From positions 1 through 5,370 of the forward strand of contig CANJWU010000089.1 of assembly GCA_947478655.1 (NCBI GenBank): a stretch of DNA of 5,370 nt. The letters are read 5' to 3'. Shown here one piece after another: positions 1 to 4,801 of this stretch. The notes under the pieces are model-generated. The model worked only from the letters and a program-made list of their open reading frames with translations. It made no database searches and had not been told where the DNA came from. Positions within the stretch are counted from its first letter, which is position 1. Each line of letters begins with the position of its first letter. Source of the DNA: Sphingobacteriales bacterium (GTDB lineage Bacteria; Bacteroidota; Bacteroidia; Sphingobacteriales; Sphingobacteriaceae). The position numbers and the translations under genes are program-made.

Positions 1-21
1 GTTCATGCTTTTATTTTTAAA

Positions 22-372
22 TTATTCTTGATGCAACCAAGTTTTCTTGACTAATAATTCTTCTTTGCTTTCTCGAACATTTTCGTCATCGATGCAGCAA
101 TCTACCGGACAAACCGCTGCACATTGTGGCTCATCATGAAAACCAACACATTCGGTGCACTTATCAGGAACAATATAATACACTTCGTCAGAAACAGCAT
201 TTTGTGCTAAATCTGCATCGATATTATGCCCATCCCCAAAATCTATTAGCCCTTTTAAGTTAGTTCCTTCTGAAAATTTCCAGGCAGCGCCTGCATCATA
301 TATTGCATTATTTGGGCATTCTGGCTCGCAGGCACCACAATTAATACATTCTTCGGTAATTATAATAGCCAT
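22..372 (-). CDS. 2[4Fe-4S] ferredoxin, 116 aa
   Basis: Small cytoplasmic electron carrier expected to hold two [4Fe-4S] clusters. The first motif is C9-x2-C12-x2-C15-x3-C19-P. The second is C72-x2-C75-x8-C84-x3-C88-P, where the eight-residue gap between second and third cysteines resembles the Allochromatium (Alvin-type) ferredoxins and usually goes with low-potential clusters. By the family rule C9, C12, C15 and C88 bind one cluster and C72, C75, C84 and C19 the other. About 50 residues separate the motifs, much more than in clostridial ferredoxins, and two extra cysteines (C92, C93) follow the second motif. The start is ATG after an A-rich leader with no Shine-Dalgarno, normal for Bacteroidota. 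The gene diverges from the acyl-CoA reductase gene. From memory, Bacteroidota often keep these two next to serine-biosynthesis genes (serC, serA), which would lie left of this window. The electron partner cannot be told from the sequence. Confidence 0.93.
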   Translation of the reverse strand: MAIIITEECINCGACEPECPNNAIYDAGAAWKFSEGTNLKGLIDFGDGHNIDADLAQNAVSDEVYYIVPDKCTECVGFHDEPQCAAVCPVDCCIDDENVRESKEELLVKKTWLHQE

Positions 373-401
373 TTGTATCTTATTTCTTAATTTCAGCCCT
401 G

Positions 402-409
402 CAAATATA
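402..409 (-). promoter_or_regulatory. Probable -7 element of the ferredoxin promoter
   Basis: Read on the minus strand this is TATATTTG, a perfect match to the Bacteroidota primary-sigma -7 consensus TAnnTTTG. It lies 29 bp upstream of the ferredoxin ATG, which would give a short leader of roughly 20-25 nt. No convincing TTG -33 element sits at the usual 17-21 bp spacing, so the assignment rests on the -7 box and its position. No equally good plus-strand promoter for the acyl-CoA reductase gene was found in the same 87-bp spacer. Confidence 0.5.
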
Positions 410-459
410 ACAATAAAGTGCTTTTTTTGATTTCAGAAATTCAAAATAAAATATAAAAA

Positions 460-1473
460 ATGAAAATAATAGCTGCTTTAAATGGATTAGGGGAATATTT
501 AACAACAAAGGATGAAGCATTAAAAGCAAAAATCAATAGTTTGTCAAACTATAATGCTTGGTTTAATCCGGCAAATGTTAGCATCGCTATTGAAGCTTGG
601 GCTAAATTATTAACAAGCGAAAATCTAAGTCATTGGGTAAATGCGGAAGGTGTTTTGCCTAACCAAACTCCCAAAAAAGTAGGTTTAGTGTTAGCCGGAA
701 ATATTCCAATGGTAGGCTTTCACGATATCTTATCGGTATTAATTACAGGGCACGAAGCGCATATTAAATTATCTTCTCAAGATCAACAATTAATTCCAAT
801 GCTCTTAGAAAAATTAATTTCTTTAGCTCCCGAATTAAAAAATAAAATATTTTATCCAGAAAGGTTAAATGCGGTAGATGCAGTAATAGCAACGGGTAGC
901 GACAATTCCGCAAGGTATTTTGAATATTATTTTGGCAATAAACCACACATTATTCGAAAAAACAGAAACAGTATTGCGGTATTATCTGGCAAAGAAACAT
1001 CGGAAGAAATAAATATTTTAGGAAAAGATATTTTCCAATATTTTGGTTTAGGTTGTAGAAATGTTTCTAAAATTTATATTCCGAAAAATTACGATTTAAC
1101 TTTTTTATTAGCTCATTTAGAAAGCTATCAACCTATAGCTGATTTCCATAAATACCATAATAATTATGATTTTCAAAAATCACTTTTATTAGTAAATGGT
1201 GTAAAACACCTCGATAATGGCTTTTTACTATTGAAGGAAAGCGCCGCGCTTCAAGCTGCTATATCTGTTTTACATTACGAATTTTACGAAACCTTGGAAG
1301 AACTGACCGAAAAAATAAATGCGGATCAAGAAAAAATTCAATGCGTGGCTAGCCATTTAAATATGTCTATCAATAGCCAATTAGTTGGTTTTGGAGAAAC
1401 ACAAAACCCAGGCTTAACAGATTATGCAGATGGTATCAATACGATTGCATTTCTCAAAAAAATAGCCAATTAA
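460..1473 (+). CDS. LuxC-like acyl-CoA reductase, 337 aa
   Basis: Member of the LuxC-type acyl-CoA reductase family, related to aldehyde dehydrogenases, which reduces an activated fatty acyl group to the aldehyde with NAD(P)H through an acyl-thioester on a cysteine. Visible landmarks are VLAGNIPMVGFHD at about 77-89 (the nucleotide-fold entry seen in LuxC proteins), ATGSDNSARYFEYYFG at 144-159, a basic RKNRNSIAVLSG stretch at 166-177, and GLGCRNVSK at 197-205, in which C199 is the likely nucleophile. At 337 residues it is much shorter than luciferase-operon LuxC (about 480) but matches the short form I recall from Bacteroidota. No signal peptide; probably cytosolic. No luxD, luxE or luciferase genes are present, so bioluminescence is not implied; the substrate is unknown. 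ATG follows an A-rich leader. The final codons lie inside the downstream terminator stem. The divergent ferredoxin is the only neighbour hinting at redox function. Confidence 0.85.
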   Translation: MKIIAALNGLGEYLTTKDEALKAKINSLSNYNAWFNPANVSIAIEAWAKLLTSENLSHWVNAEGVLPNQTPKKVGLVLAGNIPMVGFHDILSVLITGHEAHIKLSSQDQQLIPMLLEKLISLAPELKNKIFYPERLNAVDAVIATGSDNSARYFEYYFGNKPHIIRKNRNSIAVLSGKETSEEINILGKDIFQYFGLGCRNVSKIYIPKNYDLTFLLAHLESYQPIADFHKYHNNYDFQKSLLLVNGVKHLDNGFLLLKESAALQAAISVLHYEFYETLEELTEKINADQEKIQCVASHLNMSINSQLVGFGETQNPGLTDYADGINTIAFLKKIAN

Positions 1474-1501
1474 AATAATTTAATTGGCTATTCCTTTTTT
1501 T
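1461..1501. terminator. Bidirectional intrinsic terminator between convergent genes
   Basis: A perfect 14-bp stem (1461-1474 pairing with 1479-1492) closes a four-base ATAA loop. On the plus strand it is followed by CC and seven T (1495-1501), a classic intrinsic terminator for the acyl-CoA reductase transcript. On the minus strand the stem is followed by five T (complement of 1456-1460), so it can also end the lipoprotein transcript. The left arm overlaps the last codons and stop of the reductase gene, and the whole structure fits in the 38-bp gap plus that overlap. Confidence 0.9.
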
Positions 1502-1511
1502 GAATGATGTA

Positions 1512-3227
1512 TTACCTTACTGCCACTTTAAATGCATCGGTATCGGCATATTTCTTAAATTCTAAATCTTTAATTGCTTTTGCTTTTAAAGATTGATCTT
1601 CTAAAATTGCACGAGCTAAATTTGTTGTTAAATTATCTAAGTTATTAGTTCTTGCTGCAATTATTGCTCTTAAATAATATGCATTCGCATTTTGTTTAGC
1701 GCAATCTAAGTTCTTTAATGCTTGCTCGTAATTACCCGATAAAGCGGCTGCTAATGCGGCATTATAAGTACATGCATTCACCGTTCCATAATAAGATAAA
1801 GCTGCATTATAATCGCCTTGACGAATCTTAGTATTACCTAAGTTGATGTTATTTTGCGCACCAAAAGATTTAGCCAATAAGTAATTTCTTTCGGCATTTG
1901 CGTAATCGTGCTTTTGTGCATAAGCAACCCCAAGGTTATTATGTATAATTGCATTGTCTTTATCTAAAGAAGCTGCTTCATTTAACAATTCAATAGCTTT
2001 GTCAGCTTTATTGCCTTGATTTAAATAAATATATGCCATATTATTTTGTGCTCTCCATTCGTAAGGAAATGCTGCGTTGGCTTTTTGGTAAATAGCTAAT
2101 TTTGCAGACTCGTCGGTTGTTAAGGTAGCAGCATAAAGAATTTCTGCTGCAGTAAGCATTGGCGTATCTTTTGCGGCTTCAGCTGTTATTTCTGCATCCG
2201 TTTTAACTTTCGCATTAGCCATTAAAGTAATTTCAGATCTTCTTAAAGTTGGCAATAATTTATTCGCCATTTTTTGGTAAGATTTTAATTTTTTGATCGC
2301 ATTTTCTCTTTCGATAGGATCTGCAATGTTAGAAACAATATTAATAATTTGATCTCGATCGGCTAAATCTGAACTAGCAGCCGCTTGCTTTAAACCATCC
2401 CAATCTTCTGCTGTTGCTGATCTTTTGTAAAAAGAACTATCGTTCACTTGCTTCACTCCTTTTTTCTTTAACCAAGAAAGTAAAAATGAATATGCTGCAT
2501 CTGTTCTATTAATTGATAATTGATCGTTTCTTCTTAATTCTCCATCTGGAGATGCATAAGAAGAAATACTAATACCAGTTAATTGATTACCCGATTTAAC
2601 AAAAGTCTCGAATGCTTTGATATCTTTTGATTTTTGTTGTTTAGACGCAATTGCATCGTCATCAATGTTGAATAAAATTTGTCCTTTTAATTCAACCGGT
2701 ACCACTTTTTGAAAATTATCTGGAGCTAAAATAGCTACATCTGTTGCGTTTACTGAATAAGCAGTAGTTAAGGTGCCTTTTGCAATTTCAACAGCAGTAA
2801 AAGCAAGGCATTTTGTACCTTTTGTTGCCACTAAATCAAAAACTAAAGTCGCATCTGCCATTTGATCGTTATAAGCAACACGATCGGTATAAGTAAAGGT
2901 ACCGCCAGTTAACTTACTAATGGTTGCTCCTTTTACATCTACCACTAATTCACCTTTAATAAATGCTGGTTTTAATTTAACAGCTGTGCCATTATATACG
3001 ATACTAGGATTAAGACTAATGCTAGTCTTTTTATCGAAATATTTAGCAGGAATTTTACCTGTTACCATAACGTCGATACTATCTCCCCTCACTTCTAATG
3101 GACTTGGTTTTGCCTCATAACTAATGGTATTAGCTTTGGTTTTCATCGACTTTAAAGAATTACAACTCGAAAAGAAAGCCGTAATTGCCAATGCTGTTAA
3201 TACCAACTTAAATTGAAAAGTTCTCAT
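1512..3227 (-). CDS. Lipoprotein with OmpA-like segment and TPR repeats, 571 aa
   Basis: Envelope lipoprotein, probably periplasmic-facing. Residues 1-22 form a lipoprotein signal: basic MRTFQFK, a hydrophobic stretch and a lipobox FSSC with C22 as the lipidated cysteine. Residues about 35-180 look like a beta-rich domain of unknown type. Residues about 183-257 resemble the OmpA C-terminal peptidoglycan-binding domain (ILFNIDDD, then ISSYASPDGELRRNDQLS and the R241 region). The arginine is kept, but the position of the usual diaminopimelate-binding aspartate appears to be S226. Residues about 290-350 are charged and helical. From about 370 to 540 come TPR-like helical pairs (AQNNMAYIYLNQG, IHNNLGVAYAQKHDYANAE, INLGNTKIRQGDYNAALSYY, ALAAALSGNYEQAL). 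A role in linking an outer-membrane complex to the cell wall, or as an assembly scaffold, is inference only. ATG follows an A-rich leader; the transcript probably begins near 3331, giving a leader of about 100 nt. Confidence 0.85.
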   Translation of the reverse strand: MRTFQFKLVLTALAITAFFSSCNSLKSMKTKANTISYEAKPSPLEVRGDSIDVMVTGKIPAKYFDKKTSISLNPSIVYNGTAVKLKPAFIKGELVVDVKGATISKLTGGTFTYTDRVAYNDQMADATLVFDLVATKGTKCLAFTAVEIAKGTLTTAYSVNATDVAILAPDNFQKVVPVELKGQILFNIDDDAIASKQQKSKDIKAFETFVKSGNQLTGISISSYASPDGELRRNDQLSINRTDAAYSFLLSWLKKKGVKQVNDSSFYKRSATAEDWDGLKQAAASSDLADRDQIINIVSNIADPIERENAIKKLKSYQKMANKLLPTLRRSEITLMANAKVKTDAEITAEAAKDTPMLTAAEILYAATLTTDESAKLAIYQKANAAFPYEWRAQNNMAYIYLNQGNKADKAIELLNEAASLDKDNAIIHNNLGVAYAQKHDYANAERNYLLAKSFGAQNNINLGNTKIRQGDYNAALSYYGTVNACTYNAALAAALSGNYEQALKNLDCAKQNANAYYLRAIIAARTNNLDNLTTNLARAILEDQSLKAKAIKDLEFKKYADTDAFKVAVR

Positions 3228-3287
3228 ATTTATTGTTTTTTGATTGCGTTTTGTAGGTTTAATTACCCATTATAATGTGTAAAAAAA

Positions 3288-3325
3288 CTATTTTGTTAAT
3301 CGTTATAATACCCTATTTTTGTTAA
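3288..3325 (+). repeat. Imperfect direct repeat in the shared control region
   Basis: CTATTTTGTTAA (3288-3299) recurs as CTATTTTTGTTAA (3313-3325), differing by one extra T, with starts 25 bp apart. The first copy covers the -33 box and the second the -7 box of the rightward promoter, so the similarity may simply reflect two promoter elements that both contain TTTTG. The flanking identity (CTA before, TTAA after) goes beyond that core. The second copy, with the bases after it, also forms a 7-bp hairpin (3313-3319 with 3324-3330, loop TGTT) that would lie at the 5' end of the lipoprotein mRNA. Confidence 0.4.
3292..3321 (+). promoter_or_regulatory. Promoter of the small-ORF / ftsE / thioredoxin operon
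   Basis: TTTG at 3292-3295 and TATTTTTG at 3314-3321, separated by 18 bp, match the Bacteroidota -33 TTTG / -7 TAnnTTTG consensus. Transcription should begin at about 3325-3329, leaving a leader of about 60 nt before the TTG start at 3388. It points toward the opposing promoter at 3338-3367. Confidence 0.68.
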
Positions 3326-3337
3326 AATAGCGATGCG

Positions 3338-3367
3338 CAAATATAAAAGAAATTGACGAATTTACAA
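3338..3367 (-). promoter_or_regulatory. Promoter of the lipoprotein gene
   Basis: On the minus strand TTG (3367-3365) is followed after 19 bp by TATATTTG (3345-3338), a perfect -7 element at standard spacing. The start of transcription would be at about 3330-3334, giving a leader of about 100 nt before the ATG at 3227. The -7 boxes of this and the opposing promoter are only 16 bp apart and face each other. Confidence 0.7.
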
Positions 3368-3375
3368 TTTCAAAC

Positions 3376-3383
3376 AAAGGAGG
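3376..3383 (+). promoter_or_regulatory. Perfect Shine-Dalgarno deciding a TTG start
   Basis: AAAGGAGG is fully complementary to the CCTCCTTT end of 16S rRNA and lies 4 bp before the TTG at 3388. It selects TTG over the next in-frame candidate, GTG at 3403, which would be 19 bp away. None of the other genes whose start is in the window has such a site; they use A-rich leaders, or an overlap with the preceding gene in the case of ftsE. Confidence 0.75.
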
Positions 3384-3387
3384 CCAA

Positions 3388-3603
3388 TTGTATATAATTA
3401 AAGTGAAAGGGATTGCCAAAATCCCCGATTACATTCAACTGAGAGACGAACAATTTACACTTTTAGCCTATTTTAGGGTAGATAGACCAGAGAAATCTAT
3501 TGAAAAATGCGGTTTGGGTGAACATTCCGAATATATTAATGAACTTATTAACACCATGCCTTTTGGGGTAATACAAAAACTAACATTCAATGGAGACCAA
3601 TAG
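3388..3603 (+). CDS. Small conserved-looking protein upstream of ftsE, 71 aa
   Basis: I do not recognise a named family. The product is small and soluble, with no signal peptide or membrane segment. Its N-terminal half looks beta-rich (YIIKVKGIAKIP, then EQFTLLAYFRVDRP), followed by KCGLGEHSEYINELINTMPFG, which suggests one helix, and a short final strand (VIQKLTFNGD). There is a single cysteine (C41). The start is TTG, chosen because a perfect AAAGGAGG sits 4 bp before it and no ATG is available. The stop codon lies 14 bp inside the ftsE reading frame, so the two are probably translationally coupled and made in related amounts. I recall similar small proteins next to ftsE in related Sphingobacteriaceae, but have not checked this. 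A role with FtsE is inferred only from the coupling. Confidence 0.75.
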   Translation: MYIIKVKGIAKIPDYIQLRDEQFTLLAYFRVDRPEKSIEKCGLGEHSEYINELINTMPFGVIQKLTFNGDQ

Positions 3604-4279
3604 CCCGATTATTCAACTGCAAGATATTAACGTTTTTCAGCAAGACCACTTGGTGCTTTCTGGCGTTACATTAACTATCAATAAAGGCGAATTTGTTTTT
3701 TTAATTGGCCAAACTGGTAGCGGAAAAAGCAGTTTACTAAAAACCATTTATGGTGATCTAAAAATAAGCCAAGGAAATGGCGAAGTGGTTGGTTATTCCC
3801 TTACTACTATTAAAGAAAAAGAGGTGCCATTTATGCGTAGAAAAATGGGCATCGTATTCCAAGATTTTCAACTATTAACCGACCGTTCGGTAGAAGACAA
3901 TTTAAAATTTGTGATGAGTGCTACTGGTTGGGACGATCCAAAAATGATTGCTGCCAGAACCGAAGAAGTAATTAACGAAGTAGGTTTGGCTGGTAAAAAC
4001 CATAAAATGCCACATCAATTATCTGGTGGAGAACAACAAAGGGTAGTTATTGCGCGTGCCATGGTTAATCACCCAGCCGTTATTTTGGCCGATGAACCTA
4101 CCGGAAATTTAGATCCAGATTCTTCAATAGAAATCATGAATTTATTATTAAAGATTTCGAAGATGGGCACCGCAGTGGTAATGGCTACGCACGATTACCG
4201 CATGATCGAAAAATTCCCATCGAGAATTATCAAATGTGAAAAAGGAAAAATTATTGAAGATCATTATCAAACCGTATAA
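3590..4279 (+). CDS. ftsE: FtsE-type ABC transporter ATPase, 229 aa
   Basis: Cytoplasmic ATPase of the FtsE/LolD/MacB class. In bacteria FtsE pairs with the membrane protein FtsX and uses ATP to control cell-wall hydrolases at the division septum. All nucleotide-binding motifs are present in order: Walker A GQTGSGKS (40-47), Q-loop Q91 in VFQDF, signature LSGGEQQR (144-151), Walker B VILADEP (164-170, with D168 and catalytic E169), D-loop GNLD (172-175) and switch histidine H201. Length is typical (about 220-230). FVFLIGQTGSGKSSLLK and FMRRKMGIVFQDFQLL are characteristic of FtsE, and Bacteroidota homologues are often annotated either as FtsE or as a phosphonate-transporter ATPase; I favour FtsE. 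No ftsX is adjacent, although ftsE and ftsX are side by side in many other bacteria. It overlaps the preceding small gene by 14 bp and lacks its own Shine-Dalgarno. Confidence 0.88.
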   Translation: METNSPIIQLQDINVFQQDHLVLSGVTLTINKGEFVFLIGQTGSGKSSLLKTIYGDLKISQGNGEVVGYSLTTIKEKEVPFMRRKMGIVFQDFQLLTDRSVEDNLKFVMSATGWDDPKMIAARTEEVINEVGLAGKNHKMPHQLSGGEQQRVVIARAMVNHPAVILADEPTGNLDPDSSIEIMNLLLKISKMGTAVVMATHDYRMIEKFPSRIIKCEKGKIIEDHYQTV

Positions 4280-4288
4280 TTATTATTT

Positions 4289-4801
4289 ATGAAAAAATTA
4301 TTTTTAGCTATTGTTTTAACAGTTGGATTTAGTGCATTTGCAAATGCACAATCTGAAGGAATTGAAGTAGGCAATAAATTTATTGATTTAAAACTAGCGA
4401 ACACAGAAGGCAAAGAGATTGCGCTTTCGGCTATCAAAGGCAAAGTAGTATTGCTAGATTTTTGGGCATCTTGGTGCGGTCCATGTAGAATGGAAAATCC
4501 AAACTTAATTAAAACTTATGCCCAGTATAAAACAGCAAAGTTTAAAAATGCAAAAGGCTTTGATATTTATAGTGTTTCTTTAGACAAAACAAAAGAACCT
4601 TGGATGGCGGCAATTGCCAAAGACAAATTAGTTTGGGAAAATCATGTGTCTGACTTAAAAGGCTGGTATTCTTCGGCTGCAGCTACTTATGGCGTTTCGT
4701 TTATACCTCAAAACTTTTTAATAGATGGCAACGGAATTATTGTTGGTAAAAACCTTAGAGGAGAAGAACTAGATAATGCACTAGAAAAACTTGTCAAATA
4801 A
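4289..4801 (+). CDS. Secreted TlpA-like thioredoxin, 170 aa
   Basis: Periplasmic thiol-disulfide oxidoreductase of the TlpA/ResA class. Residues 1-20 form a Sec signal peptide (MKKLFLAIVLTVGFSAFANA) with likely cleavage after A20. The mature protein is a single thioredoxin domain: the entry strand VGNKFIDLKLANTEGKEI, then VVLLDFWASWCGPCRMENP with the redox pair C63 and C66, the strand FDIYSVSLDK, and YGVSFIPQNFLIDGNG with the cis-proline P140. There are no other cysteines. Such proteins usually reduce disulfides in envelope proteins or cytochrome c maturation intermediates; the substrate here is unknown. It starts 9 bp after the ftsE stop, so co-transcription is likely, and no promoter was found between them. 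Its stop codon directly abuts the stop of the convergent gene. Confidence 0.9.
   Translation: MKKLFLAIVLTVGFSAFANAQSEGIEVGNKFIDLKLANTEGKEIALSAIKGKVVLLDFWASWCGPCRMENPNLIKTYAQYKTAKFKNAKGFDIYSVSLDKTKEPWMAAIAKDKLVWENHVSDLKGWYSSAAATYGVSFIPQNFLIDGNGIIVGKNLRGEELDNALEKLVK

Noticed and set aside
373..459. A plus-strand promoter for the acyl-CoA reductase
   Set aside because: TTTG at 426-429 has no TAnnTTTG at suitable spacing; the region before the ATG is simply A-rich. The gene must have a promoter, but I cannot point to it.
764..946. 60-residue minus-strand open frame
   Set aside because: It lies wholly inside the acyl-CoA reductase gene on the other strand, and its Leu/Ile-rich product resembles no family; a shadow of the real gene.
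2920..3120. 66-residue plus-strand open frame with a hydrophobic product
   Set aside because: It is antisense to the lipoprotein N-terminal region and has no own promoter or ribosome site that I can see; a shadow.
3403..3405. GTG as an alternative start for the 71-residue protein
   Set aside because: It is 19 bp from the strong Shine-Dalgarno, too far, and would remove the YIIK strand.
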